Shown: piece after piece, positions 16,583 through 24,151 of the stretch | Layout: every line of letters starts with the position of its first letter | Numbering within the stretch: position 1 is the stretch's first letter | NCBI GenBank assembly: GCA_034429275.1 | Contig: DAOUFU010000298.1 | Coordinates: forward strand, 1-31,667 | Length of the DNA: 31,667 bases | Direction of reading: 5' to 3' | Source: DAOUFU01 sp034429275 | Lineage (GTDB): Bacteria > Chloroflexota > Anaerolineae > Aggregatilineales > Aggregatilineaceae | Made by a program: the position numbers and the translations under genes | The notes under the pieces: generated by a model | Database searches by the model: none | Told to the model about the DNA's origin: nothing | Seen by the model: only the letters and a program-made list of their open reading frames with translations

Positions 16583-18226
16583 ATGGGGAGTGATGTTACG
16601 TTAGGGCTGGCTTTTGTGGCGGGGATCATTTCGTTCATATCGCCGTGTGTGTTGCCCCTGGTGCACGCTTACATCGGCTATATGGGCGGGCGAGTCACTC
16701 AGCAGATTCAGCGCGGCTCATCTGTTGATGCCCAGCGCCGCACATTTGCACAACGTTTTGGCACGCTAACTCACGGCGTGTTTTTTGTGCTGGGCTTCAC
16801 GCTGTTTTTTGTGATCTTTGGCCTGCTGACCACTGCGGCGGTATCGTCGCTGACTGCCCTGGGCGCATCGGAAAGCCAGGTGCGCGATGGCATTGCCCGT
16901 GTGGGGGGCACGGCGGTGATCCTCTTTGGGCTGCATGTCATGGGTGTGCTCAACCGCCTGTTTGGCTGGCTGCTCGTCCAGGCTCGCCGCCTGGATCGCA
17001 ACCCCTATGGCAACCTGATCTCAGCCCTGGTAGCGTTGGCTCTGCTGGGCGGGGTGTACTGGCTGTTCGTGGGGTCGTGGTTTTTTACGCTGGTGGCGGT
17101 ACTGCTGTTTACCCAGGTGTTTAACCATGCGCTCAAGGCCGATACGCCCGGCGAGTTCTGGGCGCGCGTGATCCTGACCCTGCAGACGGCGCTGTATGTA
17201 GATACGCGCCGCCAGAGTCAGCCCAGGCATCAGTATGGTTATCTCGGCTCGCTGCTGATGGGTGTGGTCTTTTCGGCAGGATGGACCCCATGCATTGGCC
17301 CCATTTATGGCGCGGTGCTGACTATGGCGTCCTCTGGCGGCTCGACTTCTGAGGCGGGCGTGCTGCTGACTGCGTATTCGCTGGGACTCGGCATCCCCTT
17401 CTTGTTGACGGCGCTGGCATTGGACCAGGCCCAGGGGGTGTTTCGCCGCCTTCAGCGCAATATGCGCACCATTGAACTGGTGAGCGGGCTTTTCCTGGTA
17501 TTGATCGGCGTGTTGGTGTTCAGCGGGCAGTTGGAACGCCTGACCCAGGTCGGCGGCAGCCAGGGAAAGCTGGCTGACCTTTCGTTCAACCTGGAAGACT
17601 GCAGCCTGGCCGCAATTGATGGGCGCGTGCGGTGGAGTCAGTGGACGGACTGTCTGGATGCAGGGCTAAAAGATGACTTTTACCTCGCGGCAGGAAAAAC
17701 CGCTGCACTGGGCGCTGTGCCTGCCCTGGCCGTGCCGGACCTGAGCGCATCCGCTGACAGCGCAGACGATCCTCCCGTGACTGCTGCCGAAGGGTTCGCT
17801 GTGGGCCAGCGCGCGCCCGACTTCACCGCTCAAACACTGGACGGGCGAACCGTGTCGCTCTCGGATTTTCGAGGTGCTCCGGTCCTGGTAAATTTCTGGG
17901 CGACCTGGTGTGTTCCCTGCCGCAAGGAAATGCCCGACTTTCAGATTATCTACGAAACATACCGTGACAGTGGTTTCCAGGTGGTGGCGGTCAACAATAT
18001 GGAGCAGGCGGGCACGGTGGCCGGTTTTGTGGAGGAATATGGACTGACCTTCCCGGTGGTGCTCGATCCTTCGGGCGAAATTAACCTGGGTCTTTACCGC
18101 ACAGCGATCCCCGGCTGGCCGACCAGTTTTCTGCTCGACAAGGACGGCGTGATCGTTGCCTATTTCCCCCGTTCGGTGGAAGGGGCTGAGCTTGTAGAGG
18201 CGCTCGCACCCTTGCTGGCCGACTAA
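16583..18226 (+). CDS. CcdA/DsbD-like membrane domain fused to a TlpA-type thioredoxin domain
   Basis: This 547-residue protein joins two thiol-disulfide modules. The N-terminal part is a CcdA/DsbD transmembrane electron carrier: the first cysteine motif is SFISPCVLPLVHAYIGY (Cys22) and the second is AGWTPCIGPIYG (Cys237), each inside a hydrophobic helix. After the last membrane helix and a linker, the C-terminal part is a TlpA/AhpC-type redoxin (about 400-547) with NFWATWCVPCRKEMPDF, giving the CxxC Cys443/Cys446, and a cis-Pro region IPGWPTSFLLDKDG. Electrons would pass from cytoplasmic thioredoxin through the membrane cysteines to the external CxxC, for cytochrome c maturation or general disulfide reduction. 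The stretch between the two CcdA halves is about 90 residues longer than usual and carries extra hydrophobic segments. ATG 16583 follows GAGGAG by five bases. Confidence 0.9.
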   Translation: MGSDVTLGLAFVAGIISFISPCVLPLVHAYIGYMGGRVTQQIQRGSSVDAQRRTFAQRFGTLTHGVFFVLGFTLFFVIFGLLTTAAVSSLTALGASESQVRDGIARVGGTAVILFGLHVMGVLNRLFGWLLVQARRLDRNPYGNLISALVALALLGGVYWLFVGSWFFTLVAVLLFTQVFNHALKADTPGEFWARVILTLQTALYVDTRRQSQPRHQYGYLGSLLMGVVFSAGWTPCIGPIYGAVLTMASSGGSTSEAGVLLTAYSLGLGIPFLLTALALDQAQGVFRRLQRNMRTIELVSGLFLVLIGVLVFSGQLERLTQVGGSQGKLADLSFNLEDCSLAAIDGRVRWSQWTDCLDAGLKDDFYLAAGKTAALGAVPALAVPDLSASADSADDPPVTAAEGFAVGQRAPDFTAQTLDGRTVSLSDFRGAPVLVNFWATWCVPCRKEMPDFQIIYETYRDSGFQVVAVNNMEQAGTVAGFVEEYGLTFPVVLDPSGEINLGLYRTAIPGWPTSFLLDKDGVIVAYFPRSVEGAELVEALAPLLAD

Positions 18227-18276
18227 GTGCCGATCTCTATCTGCCGCTATGGAATTGCTAGAAGGATAATATCTGG

Positions 18277-19053
18277 ATGCAGAACTCACTCACTGATGCC
18301 CAACTGCGTAAAGTGATGCGGTCGAACCGCAGGGTGTTGTGGCTGTCAACCCACTGGCTGTGGATTGCGGTAGGTTTTCTGGTGGTGTATACCGGCCTGG
18401 CGCTGACTCCGCCTTTTCTGATGAAAGCGGGATTGACCGGCCCGGCCAATGTCATCTACACGATCTACAAGCCGATGTGCCACCAGTTTGCCTTTCGATC
18501 GTTGTTCCTGTTCGGCGAGCAGCTAACTTATCCACGTGAGGCTGCCGGGGTGGGGCATACCCATTCGTTTGAAACCTATGCCTCCCGCGATCCGCATTTT
18601 GCCGATTTGAACATCTCGCAGTGGTCCGCCGAACTCCAGTTGCGCGCGCGATCCTTCAACGGGAATGAAGAGATGGGATACAAGGCTGCGCTTTGTGAGC
18701 GTGACCTGGCGATTTATGGCACGATGGTGTTGATGGGGCTGGCTTTCTCGCGAGTCCGTCACTGGCTGCGCCCGGCTCCGCTGCTGCTGTACTTCTTTGT
18801 GGGCATTGTGCCGCTGGGGTTGGATGGGTTCAGCCAGATGTTCAGCTACCCGCCCTTTGAGTTCTGGCCGGTGCGCGAGACGATCCCGGTCTTCCGATTT
18901 ATGACGGGCGCGTTATTCGGCGCGATGAATGTATGGCTGGCGTTCCCCTACCTGGAATCGTCGATGCGTGAAGCGGCAGAGGCAATGCGTGAGAAGATTA
19001 GTATCGCCGCGCAGCATCTGGCTGAGCGGGGATACACGGCCCCTGGGGCTTAA
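18277..19053 (+). CDS. DUF2085 membrane protein
   Basis: This 258-residue integral membrane protein has the DUF2085 pattern: a first helix near residues 27-48, then the signature PMCHQFAFRS (Cys68, His69, Arg74), a second conserved site CERDLAIYG (Cys140, Arg142), and later helices including PLGLDGFSQMFS. The Cys/His pair and second Cys could bind metal or form a redox pair. No activity is established for the family. The loop between the two cysteine sites (about 75-139) is long and polar, which is larger than the compact family core I would expect. A good AGAAGGA site precedes ATG 18277. The gene follows the CcdA-TlpA gene by 50 bases, so co-transcription is likely. Its TAA stop overlaps the stop of the convergent response regulator. 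Confidence 0.82.
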   Translation: MQNSLTDAQLRKVMRSNRRVLWLSTHWLWIAVGFLVVYTGLALTPPFLMKAGLTGPANVIYTIYKPMCHQFAFRSLFLFGEQLTYPREAAGVGHTHSFETYASRDPHFADLNISQWSAELQLRARSFNGNEEMGYKAALCERDLAIYGTMVLMGLAFSRVRHWLRPAPLLLYFFVGIVPLGLDGFSQMFSYPPFEFWPVRETIPVFRFMTGALFGAMNVWLAFPYLESSMREAAEAMREKISIAAQHLAERGYTAPGA

Positions 19054-19793
19054 TCGCGTACCACGTGGGGCACATTCTCCAAAGAGGTATAGATTACCTC
19101 TGCATCGATGCTGTAGCCGCGTCCGTGCAGCGACACCACGATGGTTGGATGATCGGGATCGTCTTCCAGCTTGCGGCGCAGGTTGCGAATGTGATTGCGC
19201 ACCAGGGCGGTATCGCCTTTGCCAGGGGGATAGTGCCACAGGTTCTCCAGCAGGGTGTTGGCCGTATGATGAAGGGTCGGGTTGGCGCACAGGTATTCGA
19301 GCAGCGCAAACTCGGTCGGAGTCAGCGGGATCGGATTCCCGTTCAGTGTGGCCTGCCCAATGTTGGGATCGAGCTGGAGCACGTTGGTTGAGGTGCTGGT
19401 GCGCAGGACCGACCGCCGCAGCAGTGCGCGGATGCGGGCGCTCAATTCGCGCGGGGCAAACGGCTTGCGCAGGTAATCATCGCCGCCGCTGTCGAGTGCC
19501 TGCGCCACATGCTGGGCGCTGTGATGTACACTCAGGAACAAGATAGGCGTATGGTTGACGATCGGCAGAGCACGCAGCTTCATGCACAAGTCGTAGCCGC
19601 TGATATCTGACAGCATGATGTCCAAAATGATCACATCGGGGCGTGCCTGGCGTGCCAGCCGAAGCGCTGTCTCGCCGTTGGGCGCTTCGAGAACCTGGTA
19701 GCCATCTCGTTCAAGGGTCCGCCCGACCGTTGCGCGGACATCCGCATCATCATCGACAACCAGGATGGTGCTGGTGGAATCAGGGGTTATCAT
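19050..19793 (-). CDS. OmpR/PhoB-type response regulator
   Basis: This 247-residue two-domain transcription regulator has a receiver domain with the acidic pocket VVDDDAD, phosphoacceptor Asp58 (IILDIML) and the Lys of YLRKPFAP. The winged-helix DNA-binding domain (about 140-235) has LTPTEFALLEYL, the recognition helix TALVRNHIRNLRRKLE and the wing VSLHGRGYSID. ATG 19793 has AGAAGG six bases upstream. It lies 133 bases downstream of another regulator of the same type and in the same direction, so it may be read from the kinase transcript or from a local promoter. A TATACT box lies in the gap, but without a good -35. The stop shares bases with the convergent DUF2085 stop. Confidence 0.92.
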   Translation of the reverse strand: MITPDSTSTILVVDDDADVRATVGRTLERDGYQVLEAPNGETALRLARQARPDVIILDIMLSDISGYDLCMKLRALPIVNHTPILFLSVHHSAQHVAQALDSGGDDYLRKPFAPRELSARIRALLRRSVLRTSTSTNVLQLDPNIGQATLNGNPIPLTPTEFALLEYLCANPTLHHTANTLLENLWHYPPGKGDTALVRNHIRNLRRKLEDDPDHPTIVVSLHGRGYSIDAEVIYTSLENVPHVVRD

Positions 19794-19926
19794 AATGGGC
19801 CTTCTGGCGCTGCATACTCGTCTGTGAACCTAGTATACGCGACAAATTCCCTTTTATGAGTCCTCTGCTGTGAAACTTGTATGAAAATGCCCCAATTGAG
19901 ATGACAGCCGCCCGATCTCCGATAGT

Positions 19927-20631
19927 TTAAATCGAAATCATGTACCCCACGCCGTGAATAGTACGGATATGAGCCTGGCTGTTGTGCTGATCGAAGTGGA
20001 GCTTGGCGCGCAAATTGCGCACATGCGCTCGCACCAGGTCAGGATCGCCGGTGTTGGGCGGATAGTCCCACACCGCTTCGAGCAGGTGCTGCGGTGAGAG
20101 CGCCTGGTTGGCGTGCTCCATCAGGTAGCGCAAGAGGCGGTGTTCGGTTGCCGTAAGCTGGATGACTTCACCATTCGAAAAAGAGACCTGGTGCGTATTG
20201 GAGTCCAGGTTGAGATTGCCGATGGACAGTACAGGGCTTTCGGCGATCGTGTTGCGTTGATTGCGGCGGATGAGCGCCCGGACTCGCGCGGTGAGTTCGG
20301 CCAGTTCAAACGGCTTGGCAACATAATCATCGCCACCCGCATCCAGGCCGGCCACGACATCATCGGTCTGGCCCCGTGCGGTGAGAAACAGGATCGCAAG
20401 GTCGTTATACTGTTTGTCGGCGCGGATCTTGCGACAGACGGATAGTCCATCCATGCCGGGCATGATGATGTCAAGAATGATCAGGTCGGGGCGGCGCGCA
20501 CCAAGCATTTTGAGCGCATCCAGCCCTGAGGCAGCCTGACCCACTTCAAACCCATCACGCTGCAGCGCCCGACTCAGCGTTCCAAGGACATCCGGATCAT
20601 CATCTACGGCCAAAACATAGGGTCTGGTCAT
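19927..20631 (-). CDS. OmpR/PhoB-type response regulator, translationally coupled to the sensor kinase
   Basis: This 234-residue regulator has a receiver domain (acidic pocket AVDDDPD, phosphoacceptor Asp54 in IILDIIMPGMDG, switch Thr in FLTARG, Lys in VAKPFE) and a C-terminal winged helix (about 130-232: LTATEHRLLRYLMEH, VRAHVRNLRAKLHFD, IHGVGYMI). Its ATG overlaps the stop of the sensor kinase gene by four bases (ATGA), and a GAGATGAG site is embedded in the end of the kinase gene. This strongly suggests it is the direct partner of that kinase. It resembles the next regulator downstream (19050-19793) in length and domain order, and the winged-helix segments WHYPP/WDYPP and HVRNLR/HIRNLR are close. 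The two may be paralogues from a duplication. Confidence 0.93.
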   Translation of the reverse strand: MTRPYVLAVDDDPDVLGTLSRALQRDGFEVGQAASGLDALKMLGARRPDLIILDIIMPGMDGLSVCRKIRADKQYNDLAILFLTARGQTDDVVAGLDAGGDDYVAKPFELAELTARVRALIRRNQRNTIAESPVLSIGNLNLDSNTHQVSFSNGEVIQLTATEHRLLRYLMEHANQALSPQHLLEAVWDYPPNTGDPDLVRAHVRNLRAKLHFDQHNSQAHIRTIHGVGYMISI

Positions 20632-23294
20632 GACTCATCTCGTTGAGAATAGACCGGCAGGTACACAACAAACTCCGCCCCTTCATTATATGCACTCTGA
20701 ACAGAGATGCTACCCTTGCATTTGGTAATAATCTGTTGGCAGATGTGTAACCCCAATCCGGTGCCTTCACCTGCAGGTTTAGTCGTAAAAAACGGCTCAA
20801 AAATGTGCGCGCGAATTTCTTCGGAAATGCCTATGCCGTTATCCCATATTGTAACGCGAATCCGGTTAGTTTCCGGCTCGAACGCGGTACTGATTCCGAT
20901 CTGCGGGTTGGGCCGGTTGGTGACGGCATCACGCGCGTTGAGCAGCAGGTTGAGCCACACATCTTCCAGTTCATCGGGCATGGCCAGGATGGGGGGGAGA
21001 TCGTTTTGTAGCGAAACGGTCAGTGTGACCCCACCTTGCTGAACATGGCTGCGGACCAGGGTCAGCGTATTGTGAATGGTCGAGTTGACCTCGACGAGAG
21101 TGGCTGCCCGGTCGTCGCTGTGCTGCTGGCGCGCCATAGTCAGCAATCTGCGCACTACTTCGTGAGCGCGTTTGCCAGCGCGAGCGATAGCTTCCACGGA
21201 CGTCCGGTTGATATCATCGTCGGGTAAGTCCTGCAAGATCAGCTCCGCGTCGCCCAGGATGGTGGTGAGCGGATTATTGATCTGGTGCGCCACAGCGGCA
21301 GCCAGTTCTCCCATCGCCGAGAGACGCGCTGTTTGCACCAACATACTCTGAGTTCGGTGTAGTTCCTCCAGACTGGTCTGCAGATCGCGGTACAGACGCG
21401 CATTGTCCAGCGCGTTAGCTGCTTGCAGCACCACCGCCTGGGCCAACTGCACCTCGCGGCGCGCAAAGATTCGCCCTTGCAGCGTGTCGGAGAGCGTGAC
21501 CAGGCCCGCAGTGGTCCCTTTGATGACCAGCGGGATGACCAGCAAATCTTTGCTGTGGCCGAGGTCTTGCAGGGTGAGAAGATCGGGGGTGGATGCAACT
21601 GTGATCGGCTGCTGGGAAGTCAGGGCATGGACCAGTTGCGGGAAATGGGCGAGGTCGAATCCCGGCCTGGGAGCGTTCTGCCAGAGGGCGGAACCGAAGG
21701 ACAGCGCAAGCTCAAACCGCTCCCGCGCGCTGTTCCACAGTGCCACTTCGCACCAATCTGTACCCGATTGATCGAGCAATGCCTGCGCGCTGCGGTAGTA
21801 CAGGTGGAGATGAGGGCGCATATCCTCATCGGTCAGACCAAGCGCTATCTCACGTCCCTGCTGTTGAAGCGGCAGCAGGTTGGGCAGGTTTTGATCAGAA
21901 AAGGGTTCGTAGATGCGGTACAGCGCGAGCATTCCCAACAGGTAATCGTGAACAAATAAGGGAATGAGCGCGCAGCTTTTGGTCTGGTTGATGGGCAGCC
22001 AGGCATCTAACACGCCGGGTGGCACACTGAGGGGTGTATCGCGGGGGAGGTCGGATGTCGTGCAGTGCTGGATGACGGCACGACGCTGAGTGAGGGCCTG
22101 CCGCGCAGGTACAGATTGGCTGATGGCCCAAGATGGACGATCGCCAGGAACCCAGCACGACTGCTGCCGCACTGCGAGTACTTCTAGCCGGTTTTCGCCG
22201 GCATTCCATTCGCAGATGTGGCATTGGCTGGCATCAAGCGCGTTGAGCGCGTGCTCAGCAATGCTCGCCAGGACCTGATTGATGTCCAGGGTGGAATTGG
22301 CCGCTTCGCTGACCTTAACCAGCGTACTGAGTTCGCGGGCGCGCAGGACGCTTTCTTCGTAGAGCCGGGCATTTTCGAGGGCAACGGCGGCATGGGCGGC
22401 CAGGTCTTGCAGCAGGTCGAGATCGTATTGGGTGAATGCGCGCTCGACATTTTTGTTGCTCACTCCCAGCACACCGAGCGTATTTCCCTTGAGCGACAGC
22501 GGCACATAGAGCAGTGATTTCACCAGGTATTCGGTTTTGACCTTCTGTGGCCCCTGGTCGCTGATGGCGATGGGGCGACCGCTGTGAAATACCTGCCCGG
22601 CTAATGTATCCGAGGTTTTGATACGAAAATTACGCGCCGTCTCACTGTCCATCCCGCTCATGGCGCGGATCCACAGAGTCTGGCCGTCCTCGTCGGGCAG
22701 CAGCAGCAGCCCTTCTTCGGCGTGACACAGGCGCGCTGCCGCATCGACGATCAGGGTGAGCAGCACATTAATATCCAGCTCGGCGCTCAGCGAGCGAGCC
22801 AGGCTGGAGAGAGTCTGCAACTCGATCAGGCGCTGTTTGAGCAGCGTATTCAGTTCTTCAGCGCTGCGCGTGCTGGGCAGCATCCCCTTGCGCGTCAGCA
22901 GGCCAGTATTTGCCACCAGGGAGGTGACGATAGGCGGCGGGTGCATCTCCACTGCCCGAACGGTCGCCAGCAGAGTTTCGGGTTGAATGGGGCGGTGAAT
23001 CAGAGCTGATGCCCCTTGATCGAGCAGGTTATAGCCGGAAGGATCGTTCTCGTCGACCAGGGCGATCCATGGGATGTTGAGAGAGGGACCGAGCCGAACA
23101 GACATGTCCACATCGATCAACGCCACGTTGATCGCGTCGTTGTTCAATGAAAACAGTGCATCATCCGGGAAATATGCCTTACTCACCCGGTAACTGGCAT
23201 CTTCCAGGATGCTGCAAATGGTATCCATTGTCGTGTGATCACGCTCGGCAACCAGAATGCGGGCGGCGTGAAAATTGTTGAGCAGATTCATCAT
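20628..23294 (-). CDS. Hybrid-type sensor histidine kinase: degenerate receiver, three GAF-type domains, HisKA and HATPase
   Basis: This 888-residue soluble kinase has no transmembrane helix. Residues 1-120 look like a receiver domain (RILVAERDH, phosphoacceptor-position Asp61 in ALIDVDM), but the acidic pair is Glu-Arg and the conserved Lys is Arg (IHRPI), so phosphorylation may be lost. A first GAF domain spans about 155-315, a second about 325-490 and a third, less typical, about 500-640. HisKA carries the phosphoacceptor His670 in AVAHQINNPLTTILGD. The ATPase has the N box NLLLNARDAV, the G1 box WDNGIGIS, the F box IFEPFFTTK and the G2 box GTGLGLHI. It probably senses a cytoplasmic small molecule or redox signal through the GAF domains and phosphorylates the regulator encoded by the overlapping gene. 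The start is ATG 23294 or the adjacent ATG 23291. Confidence 0.93.
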   Translation of the reverse strand: MMNLLNNFHAARILVAERDHTTMDTICSILEDASYRVSKAYFPDDALFSLNNDAINVALIDVDMSVRLGPSLNIPWIALVDENDPSGYNLLDQGASALIHRPIQPETLLATVRAVEMHPPPIVTSLVANTGLLTRKGMLPSTRSAEELNTLLKQRLIELQTLSSLARSLSAELDINVLLTLIVDAAARLCHAEEGLLLLPDEDGQTLWIRAMSGMDSETARNFRIKTSDTLAGQVFHSGRPIAISDQGPQKVKTEYLVKSLLYVPLSLKGNTLGVLGVSNKNVERAFTQYDLDLLQDLAAHAAVALENARLYEESVLRARELSTLVKVSEAANSTLDINQVLASIAEHALNALDASQCHICEWNAGENRLEVLAVRQQSCWVPGDRPSWAISQSVPARQALTQRRAVIQHCTTSDLPRDTPLSVPPGVLDAWLPINQTKSCALIPLFVHDYLLGMLALYRIYEPFSDQNLPNLLPLQQQGREIALGLTDEDMRPHLHLYYRSAQALLDQSGTDWCEVALWNSARERFELALSFGSALWQNAPRPGFDLAHFPQLVHALTSQQPITVASTPDLLTLQDLGHSKDLLVIPLVIKGTTAGLVTLSDTLQGRIFARREVQLAQAVVLQAANALDNARLYRDLQTSLEELHRTQSMLVQTARLSAMGELAAAVAHQINNPLTTILGDAELILQDLPDDDINRTSVEAIARAGKRAHEVVRRLLTMARQQHSDDRAATLVEVNSTIHNTLTLVRSHVQQGGVTLTVSLQNDLPPILAMPDELEDVWLNLLLNARDAVTNRPNPQIGISTAFEPETNRIRVTIWDNGIGISEEIRAHIFEPFFTTKPAGEGTGLGLHICQQIITKCKGSISVQSAYNEGAEFVVYLPVYSQRDES

Positions 23295-23313
23295 CGTCTC
23301 GTGCGCGGCCAGA

Positions 23314-23377
23314 CCGGGGTCATTCGCCCGACACTATTGACTCGACAGATGCAAAGAATGGCGAGGGAATGACCCGG
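23314..23377 (-). promoter_or_regulatory. Long inverted repeat in the kinase operon leader
   Basis: GGGTCATTC at 23317-23325 and GAATGACCC at 23367-23375 are perfect 9-bp inverted copies separated by 41 bases. Imperfect pairing extends the arms outward (CCGG ends) and inward (GCCCG/CGAGG). It lies between the predicted promoter at 23398-23426 and the kinase start at 23294, so on RNA it would form a stem in the leader about 20 bases before the start codon. It could equally be a pair of operator half-sites. No T tract follows on the minus strand, so it is not a simple terminator. Confidence 0.45.
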
Positions 23378-23397
23378 AAATGCTGATTTACCGATCT

Positions 23398-23426
23398 ACT
23401 TTACTGGCGGACCGACAGGCTGGCAA
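23398..23426 (-). promoter_or_regulatory. Sigma-70-type promoter for the sensor kinase operon
   Basis: On the minus strand the -35 is TTGCCA (plus positions 23421-23426, five of six matches) and the -10 is TAAAGT (plus positions 23398-23403), with a 17-base spacer. The start would fall near 23391, about 97 bases before ATG 23294. Confidence 0.5.
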
Positions 23427-23429
23427 ATG

Positions 23430-23443
23430 GCCTCGCATGAGGC
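23430..23443 (-). terminator. Weak hairpin downstream of the PspA-like gene
   Basis: The sequence is GCCTC-GCAT-GAGGC, a 5-bp stem with a 4-base loop. It lies 25 bases after the stop of the minus-strand PspA-like gene and just before the kinase promoter. Only a few T residues follow, so termination would be inefficient. Confidence 0.3.
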
Positions 23444-23467
23444 ACTCAACGCGTCTTCAGGTATTGC

Positions 23468-24007
23468 TCATTGGCTGAGCCGCGCGCGGCGCGATTCCAG
23501 ATCGTCGTCGGCGGTTGATGAACTGCCTGGGGGTGTGGCATGGAGACTCTGAGAAGGCGGCTCAAGAGATGAGGAAGACGTGCTGCCGGAGTCTGCTTGG
23601 GCTGCGGCAGCTTCGGCGGCAATGGCTTCCAGCTCATTGACCTGACGGATCAACTCGGCGGCGGAATAACGATGCTGTTCAAGATCCGCTTCGAGCAAAG
23701 TAGCCTGCTGCTGCTTGGTTTGCATCTGCTGGACGGCATAGCGCGCATTGGCTTCATCTCCATTGGAGAGCGCCGCGTCAGCCTTGCGATCCCACTCGAC
23801 CGCTTCGTGGCGCAAGGCCAGAATATCGCGCTTGAGTTTATCCTCGTCATCTAGTGCCTGGTTGATGCGCTGGCGCAGCGCGGCAATATCACGTTGAAGG
23901 TCGCGCCCGCCGCTGGCTGAGCCAGAATCCTTACGGCGCTCCAGGGGGAGCACGTGGCGCAGATTGGATTTGACTAACACATTGAGCTTGCCGATCAGGT
24001 CGGACAT
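23468..24007 (-). CDS. Short PspA/IM30-like coiled-coil protein
   Basis: This 179-residue, strongly helical protein resembles phage-shock-protein A/Vipp1. The N-terminus MSDLIGKLNVLVKSNLRHVL matches the amphipathic first helix of PspA that contacts membranes. The segment EWDRKADAALSNGDEANARYA (around Trp72 and Gly83) matches the conserved W-x-x-K-A-x-x-A-L-x-x-G-x-x-x-x-A-R block. After it the coiled coil continues to about residue 135, followed by a Ser/Pro-rich tail. It is shorter than ordinary PspA (about 220 residues). The part between helix 1 and the conserved block is shortened and begins with a charged, low-complexity linker (about 22-36). Membrane maintenance under stress is the family role. 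ATG 24007 has AGGGG about four bases upstream. It is transcribed divergently from pgeF. Confidence 0.72.
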   Translation of the reverse strand: MSDLIGKLNVLVKSNLRHVLPLERRKDSGSASGGRDLQRDIAALRQRINQALDDEDKLKRDILALRHEAVEWDRKADAALSNGDEANARYAVQQMQTKQQQATLLEADLEQHRYSAAELIRQVNELEAIAAEAAAAQADSGSTSSSSLEPPSQSLHATPPGSSSTADDDLESRRARLSQ

Positions 24008-24082
24008 AATGCCCCTGTTTTCTACTGGTACGATGGATGGGCGGCACAGTGCGGCGGGCTTATCGATGCCCGACGGATTCTA

Positions 24083-24111
24083 TCGACGCTGCCCCGGCGA
24101 CTGAGTATAAT
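24083..24111 (+). promoter_or_regulatory. Promoter for the pgeF-yggS-yggT-yggU cluster
   Basis: The -35 TCGACG (24083-24088, four of six) and a perfect -10 TATAAT (24106-24111) are spaced by 17 bases. The predicted start is near 24118, about 34 bases before the TTG start of pgeF. It overlaps a divergent promoter. Confidence 0.55.
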
Positions 24112-24132
24112 CTCATTCTATCAGGTTTTAAA
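24104..24132 (-). promoter_or_regulatory. Divergent promoter for the PspA-like gene, overlapping the pgeF promoter
   Basis: On the minus strand the -35 is TTTAAA (plus positions 24127-24132) and the -10 is TATACT (plus positions 24104-24109, five of six), spaced by 17 bases. Its -10 overlaps the -10 of the plus-strand promoter by four bases, so polymerase could occupy only one at a time. Confidence 0.4.
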
Positions 24133-24151
24133 GGGGAAAGAAGTAATTCAT

